From positions 1 through 45,984 of the forward strand of contig JACNLO010000042.1 of the NCBI GenBank assembly GCA_014381555.1: a DNA stretch of 45,984 nucleotides. Direction: 5' to 3'. The translations under genes were made by a program, and so were the position numbers. Source of the DNA: Planctomycetota bacterium (GTDB lineage: Bacteria > Planctomycetota > Phycisphaerae > Phycisphaerales > SM1A02). Position 1 is the first letter of the stretch. Each line of letters opens with the position of its first letter. The notes under the pieces are model-generated. The model was not told the origin of the DNA, made no database searches, and was given only the letters and a program-made list of their open reading frames with translations. Of this stretch, positions 33,267 through 40,997 are shown in pieces.

Positions 33267-33937
33267 TGGTTTAACTCCGGTCGGTAACGATCTGGGTGTT
33301 TTGGCTCTTCGTGGAAGTAGAACAACCACGCAGTGTTTTTTACAAACTCTAAAATTAATCCTTGCTGAATTGTTTCTTTACTCGCTTCCTCACGGCTTAA
33401 TACTGATGGGCGATGAGGAAACTCCACCATTATTTCATAACTATCTGAGAAACCATCATGTTCATAACTTTCTGCTTCAATTATTCCAACTGTTGCAGAA
33501 CACCTTCCCTCCCAAAGCCATTGGTTTCCTGGAGGGGTCAAGGAATAGTTTTGTAAGTCGATAAAAATAACGCAATCTACTTGCAACGATTTTGCAATAT
33601 CTGTAGAAGGCATGGCTGACCACTGCGGGGTTTCGAATTGCCAACGCGCAACTAGATCTGGGCGGACTATTTTTACATCAGGAGTATTTTTTGCAATTCT
33701 TGCGGCTACTCCTCCTGCAATTGAAGTTGAAATGCCTGGGTGCTCATAATGAACTGCAAGGTCAGTGTCAATAACAACAGCGACACTCTTACCTTCAAGA
33801 TTATATTCTGCAGGCTTCTCAATTAACATCTGATCTTCCATTGCTTGCTTTCCAGCTCCAATAAAACCAAAGACAGAACATCCTATGCTGCATAATGTGG
33901 CAAGTGACGCAAGTGAAAGAATAATGAAACGAATCAT
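33263..33937 (-). CDS. Hypothetical lipoprotein
   Basis: This 224-aa protein has the signal peptide MIRFIILSLASLATLCSIGC, with Cys20 as the lipid anchor. Visible segments are KSVAVVIDTDLAVHYEHPGIST, IVRPDLVARWQFETPQWSAMPS and DCVIFIDLQNYSLTP near the centre. A tail with several His and Pro ends KHPDRYRPELNQ. No family is recognised. It is flanked by ATGA overlaps with DUF2752 upstream and the second lipoprotein downstream, so all are coupled. Two similar lipoproteins in a row suggest a pair acting together at the outer membrane. Confidence 0.6.
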   Translation of the reverse strand: MIRFIILSLASLATLCSIGCSVFGFIGAGKQAMEDQMLIEKPAEYNLEGKSVAVVIDTDLAVHYEHPGISTSIAGGVAARIAKNTPDVKIVRPDLVARWQFETPQWSAMPSTDIAKSLQVDCVIFIDLQNYSLTPPGNQWLWEGRCSATVGIIEAESYEHDGFSDSYEIMVEFPHRPSVLSREEASKETIQQGLILEFVKNTAWLFYFHEEPKHPDRYRPELNQ

Positions 33938-34401
33938 AAAACACCTCTGTGCAATAGAATTTTAAAGCCCCACGCAACGAGTGCGGCAGTGATGAGAAAT
34001 ACAAAAATTCGGGATGGAGGAAATCGATAGAGTAGTGGTTGAAAAGAATAACCAGTACACGCGGTTACGAATCCACCAATGACTACTAGAAATGCTGTTA
34101 TTGCAAGGAGCATGCCCAACGGCTGAACCATGAATGCTGATGGCAATTCCCCTCGAACGGTGTGACTCCACGCTGTAGTCATACCACACGTTGGGCATGG
34201 AACATTTGCTGCGAGAATCCACCCACATTGAGGAAGACCCAATTGCTGATGCGTCCCGACACCATCGGTTGATGGCTGAAGAAAAAATGCTATAGATAAA
34301 AGAAATAGTGTTGCTAACGCAACACCAAGTGCGTATATCCGTCTTTTTCGTTCTGATTTTTGTGGGATACATATTCCAATATTGTCTTTTTGATCTTGCA
34401 C
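33934..34401 (-). CDS. DUF2752 membrane protein
   Basis: This 155-aa protein has three hydrophobic helices (about residues 25-40, 88-110 and 125-145) and the family motif CPTCGMTTAWSHTVRGEL near residue 72. The CGW..A...PCPTCG cysteines may form a metal or redox site. Its function is unknown. The start is GTG at 34401. TATCCT is found nine bases upstream, slightly further than at other genes here. It opens the operon DUF2752, lipoprotein, lipoprotein, glycosyltransferase-like. The 87 bp before it hold no other clear feature. Confidence 0.75.
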   Translation of the reverse strand: MQDQKDNIGICIPQKSERKRRIYALGVALATLFLLSIAFFLQPSTDGVGTHQQLGLPQCGWILAANVPCPTCGMTTAWSHTVRGELPSAFMVQPLGMLLAITAFLVVIGGFVTACTGYSFQPLLYRFPPSRIFVFLITAALVAWGFKILLHRGVL

Positions 34402-34488
34402 GACAGGTACAGGATACCCGCCCTAAGGTTGTTGGACTATGACTACAACGATAAATCGGTGTAGCACACCACGGCAGAATGCGATGTA

Positions 34489-35694
34489 TTAATTCAGAGG
34501 CGTGCAAAATACGCCCGTCTTACATTCAACTTCTACTTCTGTGAGAAGATGCAATTTAACACCACTTCCATGCAAATCAGCAACCGAAGCCGCTGTACTT
34601 GTAAATAGATGTTGCACAGGAACCGAAGTCGTATCGAACTGAATACCGCTACATGCCATCTGGAGAATCGCACGATGTCGAGTTGCCCAAGCTCCCACAA
34701 TTGTAACTTCCCTAAAGTTTTCAACAGAAGCTAGTACATGCAGAGAACCCGTACTATCGACAGCCAATTCTATGTGTTCAAAATCTGGGCAACGCGGTTC
34801 TATTGAAATCAACCCTGCTATATGAGAAGCAAATCGGGTTTGTGAATTTGAAGTTTCTTTCCCGATTCGTTCTGGTTCTTTTGGATTCTCTTGCACTGTT
34901 GGCTCCACGGGCTTGGTAACTTCGTTTACAAAAGGAACATCTTGTAATTGTGCTTCTTGTTGCTGCAAATCGTCAGTGGCAAACCTGTGTGTAGTTGGAA
35001 GTTCAGTCGTAGCAGGAACTTCTTCGGTATCTCTTCGCAAGCGTCCAATGAAATCAACAACGTTGCTAATGCGAGGAAAGTTTACTTGAGAAACAACGTT
35101 GCTCGTACTTCCCATTGCAGGCAACGGGTGTCCAACTTCAAGACTAACTCCAAGTTGATGGTGAGCGGTTTGAACAATTCGGCTTGCTGCTTCACTTGAT
35201 GCTCGCTCCTCAGCCCCAACAATCACCAAACGAACAGGTGGGAACTCTTCACCCTTTCCTTTTGCACTTACCAACCCCTTTAGTAATCGATATGCTCCAA
35301 CGACTGCCGCTTGATCTGCCCCCGAAAGAAGCGTGACATAATCTGCATCGCAATGTAACAACGATGTTGAATCTACATCCGAAGGAGGTTGTACAATCCA
35401 ATTCTCAATTGGGTCATCTATCCGCTCTATAACCTCTTCAATAGACGTGCAGGATGTAATGTCAACATTCCCACCACTTCCAATAAACGCAACATCAACG
35501 GAATCTTCATGCATCCGCACAAGAACTGAATTGCCGCTCTGCGCTTCTCGACCCGCATATGGAACGAGCCACAACCCACCTTGTACTGGAAGGTGCGCAG
35601 GGAGCAGGAGTTCAATTGAAGCACCCGAAGAAGGTTCGGTGCTTGTCGTGAACATCGCTGCAAGTTCGGCATATTGTTCAGAGCTTGGTGTCAT
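34489..35694 (-). CDS. Hypothetical ParA-linked protein with possible degenerate MinD-like domain
   Basis: This 401-aa cytosolic protein overlaps the parA stop by 17 bp, so the two genes are tightly coupled. Residues ~10-100 are a unit of unknown type. Residues ~100-190 (WIVQPPSDVDSTSLLH, ADYVTLLSGADQAAVVGAYRLLKGLV, VRLVIVGAEERASSEAASRIV) look like the second half of a MinD/FlhG-type P-loop domain, but no Walker A motif is visible. This reading is tentative. A Pro/Glu-rich linker (~225-290) leads to a small C-terminal domain (~300-401). Having no ParB-like helix-turn-helix, it could be an adaptor or non-hydrolysing partner for the ParA. Confidence 0.5.
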   Translation of the reverse strand: MTPSSEQYAELAAMFTTSTEPSSGASIELLLPAHLPVQGGLWLVPYAGREAQSGNSVLVRMHEDSVDVAFIGSGGNVDITSCTSIEEVIERIDDPIENWIVQPPSDVDSTSLLHCDADYVTLLSGADQAAVVGAYRLLKGLVSAKGKGEEFPPVRLVIVGAEERASSEAASRIVQTAHHQLGVSLEVGHPLPAMGSTSNVVSQVNFPRISNVVDFIGRLRRDTEEVPATTELPTTHRFATDDLQQQEAQLQDVPFVNEVTKPVEPTVQENPKEPERIGKETSNSQTRFASHIAGLISIEPRCPDFEHIELAVDSTGSLHVLASVENFREVTIVGAWATRHRAILQMACSGIQFDTTSVPVQHLFTSTAASVADLHGSGVKLHLLTEVEVECKTGVFCTPLN

Positions 35695-36598
35695 CTTTAT
35701 CCTCTGTAGGAATTATACGCCCAATGACTGGCGAACCTTGCGTTAAAGATAAAGTGCCTACTCGCCGTGCAAGCTCCGCAGCTCGCCCACCCGATTCTGA
35801 TGCCACTTCAACGATTGGAACTGGCGGTGCATAAATATCTTCGAGCCACTGAGCCAATGCCTCAAAATCACGTTCTGCCTCGCTATCTGGGGCAAAATCA
35901 CAAACCGGCTGACCGAAACTTGCCGCTTCTCTAAGTGTTTCATGATCTCGAATAACCGTTGGAGCAACTTCTGGATCAAAAGATTCACGCAATCGCTGAA
36001 GCAGAGTTCGAGCCAAAGGTGAGGAACGATGAATGGAGGGAATAATCCAACATGGAAGGGGTTTTCCAATTCGAGCGATGAGGGCATCGACTGTTTTTCG
36101 TTGACGACGAGCCCCACGGAGTGAAAAATAGCCCGTTTCGACTGGAATCAACGCTTCGGTTGCTGCTCGGAGTGCGTTGTACGTCAATAAACCAATATTT
36201 GGAGGACAATCAATCACACATCGATCAAAATCGCCTTCCCACAACTTCAAAACACTTTCGAGCCGACAATCTCGGTCTGGCATATTCTGCAAGACACTTC
36301 CGGGTGCTTCAAGTGCTGTAAGCATCATCGTACTTGGAGCAAGGTGTAAATTACGAGTAATTTCCCATAAATAAGCATCCTTTTCGAAAGACTCATCGTG
36401 TGGAGCAATCATTGCGTCACCGATATGTTTTTCAATTTGTTCCTCTGGCACCCCGAGACCAGCAGCACAATGTGCTTGTGGATCCATATCTATCAATAAA
36501 GTACGTAAACCACGCCGTGCATACATGGCTGCAAGATTAATCGACGTTGTCGTCTTACCACAACCACCTTTTTGATTAACAATTGCAAATGTACGCAA
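35678..36598 (-). CDS. ParA-family ATPase
   Basis: This 306-aa Walker-type ATPase belongs to the ParA/Soj/MinD superfamily and places DNA or protein cargo in the cell. The deviant Walker A KGGCGKTTTSINLA lies at residues 10-23. Next come LLIDMDPQAHCAAGLG with the second P-loop-family Asp, DFDRCVIDCPPNIGLLTYNALRAA, and a C-terminal tail past residue 245 rich in Glu, Ala and Arg. The best start is TTG at 36598, with AGAGGA seven bases upstream. No parB is adjacent; the overlapping 401-aa gene follows instead. A cargo-positioning or chromosome role is likely but not proven. Confidence 0.85.
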   Translation of the reverse strand: MRTFAIVNQKGGCGKTTTSINLAAMYARRGLRTLLIDMDPQAHCAAGLGVPEEQIEKHIGDAMIAPHDESFEKDAYLWEITRNLHLAPSTMMLTALEAPGSVLQNMPDRDCRLESVLKLWEGDFDRCVIDCPPNIGLLTYNALRAATEALIPVETGYFSLRGARRQRKTVDALIARIGKPLPCWIIPSIHRSSPLARTLLQRLRESFDPEVAPTVIRDHETLREAASFGQPVCDFAPDSEAERDFEALAQWLEDIYAPPVPIVEVASESGGRAAELARRVGTLSLTQGSPVIGRIIPTEDKDDTKL

Positions 36599-36615
36599 TG
36601 GGGAATCCTCTCTGG

Positions 36616-36632
36616 CTCCAAAAAAGGAGCGA
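36616..36632 (-). promoter_or_regulatory. Small hairpin before the ParA-family gene
   Basis: GCTCC and GGAGC flank a six-base homopolymer loop about 20 bp before the TTG start. It is a weak structure, possibly a leader element; the 90-bp gap to aroB shows nothing else definite. Confidence 0.25.
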
Positions 36633-36688
36633 CTTTTCCTTATCGGAACCCCACACCACTTTCCTTGAAAGAGAGAGATTGTTCTGTA

Positions 36689-37795
36689 CTAAGCAGAAGC
36701 CCCTACCGAAGCCCACGCTAATCCGATTGCCCCATCATCAATTTCATCAACAATAGTTGCACCCTCTTCCGTTGGAAGGATTAATCGAATTAATGCGTCT
36801 ACAGTTTTTTTATCTCTTTGCATAATTGAAACTAATTCTTCAATGTTCACCGAAGCCGGCAACCGTATTGGCAAGCCAATATTTGTCAGAATTCCACGAA
36901 TTCGGTCAACATAATCCGCATCAACAAGCCCAGTTGCCTCTGCACAAAATACGGATGCACAAAGGCCGATTGAAACGGCTTCGCCATGGCACAAAGATAG
37001 TTCACGTATGGGCTCAATTGCGTGAGCAAATGTATGACCAAGATTTAAGAGAGCGCGGCATCCTGATTCTCGCTCATCCTGAGCAACTACCTCAGCTTTT
37101 ATTGATGCACACTCTGAAACAAGTTCAACAAGCGTGGATGTATCGCGTGCGAATATTTCTACAAGATGTTGTTCTATCCATGTCAACAACTTTTCGTGCC
37201 CAAGCATTGCGTGTTTCACACATTCTGCAAGCCCACAACGTAATTGTCGATCGTCTAGTGTGTTTAGAGTGTCGACATCTGCAACAACAAGAGCTGGCTG
37301 CCAAAAGGAGCCTGCGAGATTCTTGCCAAGCACAACTTGTCCACCCGAGTGTTCGATTGGTAGATTAATTCCCGTTTTTCCACCAATCGAAGCATCAACC
37401 ATTGCTAGCAATGTCGTTGGAACTTGAATAACTGATACGCCTCGCATAAATGTTGCTGCTGCAAAACCGCCAACATCTCCAACAAGCCCCCCTCCCACCG
37501 CAACAAGTGGAACTGTGCGATCACACCCATATGAGAGCATCGCACTCCAAATATCTTGGATCGAATCCATAGTTTTATTTGATTCCACTGCTCGCAATGA
37601 ACATGCATCTGTATCTTCTGAAAACGAATGCATTGCAATTTGGCCATGAGAGGACTCAATATTTTCGTCAAGAACAAAAAAGTATTTTGAAGCTGGCACT
37701 ATTTCCCCAACAAGCCCACCAAGTTTTTGAAGAATGCCACTTCCAACATGAATGGAGTATGACCTGTCACCAAGGGGTACTGAAATAGTTTTCAT
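36689..37795 (-). CDS. aroB: 3-Dehydroquinate synthase
   Basis: AroB cyclises DAHP to 3-dehydroquinate in the shikimate pathway, using NAD+ and Zn2+ or Co2+. The 368-aa sequence has the NAD-binding GGGLVGDVGGFAAATFMRG, VPTTLLAMVDASIGGKTGIN and QVVLGKNLAG. Metal-site residues are in CGLAECVKHAMLG (Glu), LNLGHTFAHAIE (His) and LCHGEAVSIGL (His). The length matches the family. It follows the 240-aa membrane protein with an ATGA overlap. No other aro gene is present in the window. Confidence 0.95.
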   Translation of the reverse strand: MKTISVPLGDRSYSIHVGSGILQKLGGLVGEIVPASKYFFVLDENIESSHGQIAMHSFSEDTDACSLRAVESNKTMDSIQDIWSAMLSYGCDRTVPLVAVGGGLVGDVGGFAAATFMRGVSVIQVPTTLLAMVDASIGGKTGINLPIEHSGGQVVLGKNLAGSFWQPALVVADVDTLNTLDDRQLRCGLAECVKHAMLGHEKLLTWIEQHLVEIFARDTSTLVELVSECASIKAEVVAQDERESGCRALLNLGHTFAHAIEPIRELSLCHGEAVSIGLCASVFCAEATGLVDADYVDRIRGILTNIGLPIRLPASVNIEELVSIMQRDKKTVDALIRLILPTEEGATIVDEIDDGAIGLAWASVGASA

Positions 37796-38514
37796 ACTTT
37801 ACCTTCCGAATCTTCATACAACATCGCCATTGCTTGTGATGGGTCATCGGGCAACTCGCCTGATGTTTCACTCACCGCATCGATTACCTCTCTAGTAACT
37901 ATTGACTTTCGAGGGTTCAACTTTCTTTTGCCTTTACATAATTTCACTACTAAAAAGAAAACAAAGAGAACTACGAAAAATAATGGAATTAGCAACAGAG
38001 ATGTTGGGATTTTTTGAATGCTCGTTGAAGATTTCAATACTGTATCTGTAGTCACAAACGTAGGGTACAGTCGTATTTGATTGTCGCGTGCTTTAATTGA
38101 CATGGTTTTATAAAACAACGCTGGTCCCTGAATTGTTTTCATCGAAGATGTAGTGGATTCCCCAACAACATATACCCCATACACGTTTCCAGATTCACCT
38201 CGAACGAAGAGTTCTTTGACGCCACTCCAAGGATGTACCAAGGTCTCAAGAAGTTCTACATCTCCAGATATTTGAAATAGTTTTCCTCGAAACAATTCTG
38301 GAGTTCTCAGCAGTGCTGCCATGTTTGGGGTTTGGAGGGATTCAGCAGAACCCTCCCACAAACGAACATGTTCAACAAGTGCTGCAAATCCTTCGCCTCG
38401 AGAATCCTCTCCATCAGCGACCGATTGAAGACGAATTTGGCTTTTTTCCCCAATTGGTGAAATATCTGCTGCCATAAGTACGCAGAAAAGCAATATCAAA
38501 GTCTCTCGTAGCAT
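37792..38514 (-). CDS. Hypothetical membrane protein before aroB
   Basis: This 240-aa protein has an N-terminal signal peptide (MLRETLILLFCVLMAADIS). A soluble domain covers about residues 30-165, with GKLFQISGDVELLETLVHPWSG, which resembles an OB-like beta barrel seen in small envelope proteins. One helix (IPTSLLLIPLFFVVLFVFFLVV, ~170-195) and a basic plus acidic tail follow. It should face the periplasm with its N-terminal part. No family is named. The ATG at 38514 is chosen; TATCCT lies six bases upstream. It is coupled to aroB by ATGA. Confidence 0.6.
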   Translation of the reverse strand: MLRETLILLFCVLMAADISPIGEKSQIRLQSVADGEDSRGEGFAALVEHVRLWEGSAESLQTPNMAALLRTPELFRGKLFQISGDVELLETLVHPWSGVKELFVRGESGNVYGVYVVGESTTSSMKTIQGPALFYKTMSIKARDNQIRLYPTFVTTDTVLKSSTSIQKIPTSLLLIPLFFVVLFVFFLVVKLCKGKRKLNPRKSIVTREVIDAVSETSGELPDDPSQAMAMLYEDSEGKV

Positions 38515-38520
38515 TTTTAC

Positions 38521-38526
38521 AGGATA
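38521..38526 (-). promoter_or_regulatory. -10 box TATCCT, 6 nt before the membrane protein/aroB operon
   Basis: The minus strand reads TATCCT-GTAAAA-ATG. This spacing predicts a leaderless mRNA and fixes the start at 38514 instead of the upstream in-frame codon at 38559. Confidence 0.4.
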
Positions 38527-38571
38527 CTCGTAGCAGCGAAGTCGTGAGTACGGTATCATTCCTCGCCTTAC

Positions 38572-38645
38572 GGTCCCATCGTCTAGTCAGGTCAGGACAC
38601 CAGGTTTTCATCCTGGGAACAGGGGTTCGAATCCCCTTGGGATCA
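38572..38645 (+). tRNA. tRNA-Glu (anticodon TTC)
   Basis: The acceptor GGTCCCA pairs with TGGGATC (one G-U), and A38645 is the discriminator. The anticodon stem CCAGG/CCTGG closes TTTTCAT with TTC at 38607-38609, which reads GAA/GAG. The T-arm has GGTTCGAATCC. CCA is not encoded. The next gene's ATG is only 17 bases downstream, so tRNA and mRNA may share a transcript. Confidence 0.95.
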
Positions 38646-38662
38646 TTTATAGGGAGGTTTTT

Positions 38663-39301
38663 ATGATTTCACTCTTCACAATTCCAATATTACTCGTTTC
38701 TACTCCTGTAGATTATCAGCCAATTGATTTTGTTGCTGCAACGAGTCTTTCATTTGAGAGCCAGCCAGAAACGACTGATTCTCCTTTGGATATTCAAGAA
38801 GAAGAGGTAATGAGTGTTTCTCCACCAACATGGGGCAAGAAAGATACTTGGCGCTGGAATCTCCAAGCTGGTTGGGCAAAGGATGTAAAAAATTCAGGCA
38901 ACACTCTTGAAGTCTATGGCGTCGAGTTTGAATATTTTGTGGATGAAGATTTGAGTCTTGACTTTGGGTTTTTGGGGATGACCGTCGACCAAGATGGTCC
39001 CAATGCAAACGGGTTGAATTTCACGTTGCAATTACGGTGGCATTTTGTTGCAGAAGAATCATGGTCGATGTTCTTAGAGGGTGGAGCTGGACTATTGCGT
39101 ACTAGTGACAACGTTCCAGCGGGCGGATCGAAGTTTAATTTTACTCCGCAAGCAGGGCTAGGTTTTTCTTTTGATATGGGTAAGCACAACAGGTGGCTCG
39201 TAGGCGTGAAATGGCATCACATTTCGAACGCAAATACATACGCATCAAATCCCGGTCGCGATAGCATCATGATTTGGACCGGCATTTCATTTCCATTTTA
39301 A
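38663..39301 (+). CDS. PagL-like acyloxyacyl hydrolase (lipid A 3-O-deacylase family)
   Basis: PagL removes the 3-O acyl chain of lipid A in the outer membrane. This 212-aa protein has an N-terminal signal sequence (~1-20) and a beta-barrel-like body with alternating residues. Near the end, KWHHISNANTYASNPGRDSIMIWTG contains the family His-x-Ser pair in HHISN. It ends in Phe (ISFPF), as outer-membrane proteins often do. The putative catalytic acidic residue cannot be placed with certainty. AGGGAGG precedes the ATG. It lies 17 bp after tRNA-Glu and converges on fabF, with a 12-bp array between. It fits with lpxB and gmhA. Confidence 0.75.
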   Translation: MISLFTIPILLVSTPVDYQPIDFVAATSLSFESQPETTDSPLDIQEEEVMSVSPPTWGKKDTWRWNLQAGWAKDVKNSGNTLEVYGVEFEYFVDEDLSLDFGFLGMTVDQDGPNANGLNFTLQLRWHFVAEESWSMFLEGGAGLLRTSDNVPAGGSKFNFTPQAGLGFSFDMGKHNRWLVGVKWHHISNANTYASNPGRDSIMIWTGISFPF

Positions 39302-39381
39302 AAGGGTCTGACCCCCGACCTAACCCCCGACATGACCCCCGACATGACCCCCGACATGACCCCCGACATGACCCTTGAATT
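39302..39381. repeat. Tandem array of 12-bp units (GACCCCCGACAT), 6 copies
   Basis: From 39310 there are six 12-bp units (GACCCCCGACCT, AACCCCCGACAT, three identical GACCCCCGACAT, GACCCTTGAATT), preceded by AAAGGGTCT. The minus strand has five GGGGG runs separated by 7 bases. That matches the usual G-quadruplex pattern and lies within the 3' end of the fabF transcript. The array overlaps the last base pair of the fabF stop region. It is related to the csrA-mraZ array by its period and CTGACCC core. Confidence 0.9.
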
Positions 39382-40636
39382 AACCGTTGAAGGCGGCAAT
39401 CGCCAGCGAAACGTTGTGACCGCCGAAGCCAAATGAATTATTCAATGCTACTTTGATTGTTCGTTCCTGAGCAGTGTTTGCAACAAAATTCAAATCAAAA
39501 CCTTCATCAGGATTATCAAGGTTAATTGTTGGAGGCATAACACCATCGTAAATTGCCTTCACCACTGCAATAGACTCGATACCACCTGCTGCACCAAGCA
39601 TATGACCTGTGCAAGATTTCGTTGAACTCATCGCAAGCGAACTCGCATGATTGCCAAACAAGCTCTTCACTGCAGACACTTCTGCAATATCCCCAAGTGG
39701 CGTAGACGTTCCATGAGCGTTGATGTAATCCACTTGGTCAATTTCAAGTTTAGCATGCCGCAAAGCCGTTTTCATAGCTGCATGCGCACCAGTTCCAACA
39801 GCATCAGGAGCTGCAATATGCCCAGCATCGCCAGTAATTCCAAACCCAATGATTTCAGCAAGAATTGTCGCCCCACGAGCTTTCGCGTGTTCCAACTCCT
39901 CCACAGCTAAAACTGCCGCACCCTCAGCGAGCACAAAACCATCTCGGTCTCGATCAAATGGGCGAGACGCAAGCGTGGGCTCATCATTCCGCGTTGAGAG
40001 AGCTTTCATCGCCGAGAACGAGCTCACACACACCGGAGACACCGCCCCTTCAGCACCTCCAGCAAGAATAAAGTCAGCTTGGTCAGATGCAATAAACATA
40101 AACGCTTCAGCAAGAGCGTGCCCGCCTGTAGCACACGCTGTTGCAGGAGCAGAATTGACTCCACGCAGGTTAAATTTTATCGAAACATTGCCAGCAGTCG
40201 CATTGACCATCAATTTCGGGACAGTAAATGGACTCAGCCGGCGAGGGCCTTTTTCTTTTAGGACTCCAGCATAGAATTCAATCGTTTGAATTCCACCAAC
40301 ACCTGATCCAATAACCACACCATTTCGATAGGGATCACCCTGGTTCCAGTCAAGCCCACAATTCTCCATGGCTTCAATCGCTGCCCACAATCCTAATTGT
40401 GAGAATCGATCCATCTTCTTGATTTCACTTCGATCAAGCTTCGTTGTTGGATCCCAATCGCGAACTTCGCCCGCAATTGTCGCAGACCAACGGTCATCTT
40501 GCTCAAAAGCGGTAATTGGGCCAATACCAGATCGACCCTCGACCATGCCCGACCACGTTGAGGTGACATCGTGACCGAGATTCGATATTGCACCGAGACC
40601 AGTTATGACCACTCGACGTTGATTATGGACTGACAT
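39380..40636 (-). CDS. fabF: Beta-ketoacyl-ACP synthase II
   Basis: FabF condenses malonyl-ACP with growing acyl-ACP in fatty-acid elongation. The 418-aa protein has the catalytic Cys in ATACATGGHALAEAF near residue 166, the two active-site His in NAHGTSTPLGD and KSCTGHMLGAAGGIES, and the C-terminal NNSFGFGGHNVSL. It begins with RRVVITGLGAISNLG. The length is standard. It is the last gene of the fab operon, 14 bp behind acpP. A G-rich 12-bp array begins right after its stop. Confidence 0.96.
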   Translation of the reverse strand: MSVHNQRRVVITGLGAISNLGHDVTSTWSGMVEGRSGIGPITAFEQDDRWSATIAGEVRDWDPTTKLDRSEIKKMDRFSQLGLWAAIEAMENCGLDWNQGDPYRNGVVIGSGVGGIQTIEFYAGVLKEKGPRRLSPFTVPKLMVNATAGNVSIKFNLRGVNSAPATACATGGHALAEAFMFIASDQADFILAGGAEGAVSPVCVSSFSAMKALSTRNDEPTLASRPFDRDRDGFVLAEGAAVLAVEELEHAKARGATILAEIIGFGITGDAGHIAAPDAVGTGAHAAMKTALRHAKLEIDQVDYINAHGTSTPLGDIAEVSAVKSLFGNHASSLAMSSTKSCTGHMLGAAGGIESIAVVKAIYDGVMPPTINLDNPDEGFDLNFVANTAQERTIKVALNNSFGFGGHNVSLAIAAFNG

Positions 40637-40650
40637 GAAAAAACTTTCTG

Positions 40651-40899
40651 TTATTCGGCTTCTGTTGCAGCAACTATAAAGTCGACTGCATTGCCAACTG
40701 TTTGAATTTGCTCTGCCTTATCATCAGGGATGGAGGTTGAGAATGCGTCCTCTAATTCCATAACTAATTCAACGGTATCAAGACTATCGGCGTTTAAATC
40801 ATTCGCAAAACTTGATGCAATAGTGACTTCGTTTTTATCAACTCCAAGTTGAGTTGAAACAATATCAATCACTTTTAGTTCAATTTCAGCTTTCGTCAT
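40651..40899 (-). CDS. acpP: Acyl carrier protein
   Basis: This acidic 82-aa carrier has a 4'-phosphopantetheine arm that holds acyl chains in fatty-acid synthesis. The prosthetic-group Ser lies in [16 protein letters not shown] near residue 39. The flanking helices ([11 protein letters not shown] and [10 protein letters not shown]) and the low pI are typical. AAGGAG lies nine bases before the ATG. The 98-bp gap to fabG carries a perfect -10, so acpP and fabF may have their own promoter, as expected for an abundant protein. Confidence 0.97.
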   Translation of the reverse strand: MTKAEIELKVIDIVSTQLGVDKNEVTIASSFANDLNADSLDTVELVMELEDAFSTSIPDDKAEQIQTVGNAVDFIVAATEAE

Positions 40900-40942
40900 C
40901 GTAAGAATCTCCTTAGAAACCGCGACTGCCGCGGGCGTGGTA

Positions 40943-40948
40943 ATTATA
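40943..40948 (-). promoter_or_regulatory. acpP promoter, perfect -10 TATAAT
   Basis: On the minus strand TATAAT lies about 44 nt before the acpP ATG, giving a leader of ~37 nt that contains the TAAGGAG. No good -35 is seen; short inverted repeats AGGCA/TGCCT and GAGTG/CACTC lie just upstream. It would let acpP-fabF be transcribed above the level of the rest of the operon. Confidence 0.5.
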
Positions 40949-40997
40949 TCGAGTATCAGGCAAGAGTGCCTTGCACTCGTTTATGGGTTTTTCAGAG

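Noticed and set aside
33962-34507. 181-codon minus frame overlapping DUF2752
   Set aside because: DUF2752 in the other frame has the CPTCG motif and membrane helices and is coupled to the next gene; this frame has neither.
29953-39381. CRISPR array
   Set aside because: The 12-bp units are contiguous, without spacers, and there are no cas genes in the window.
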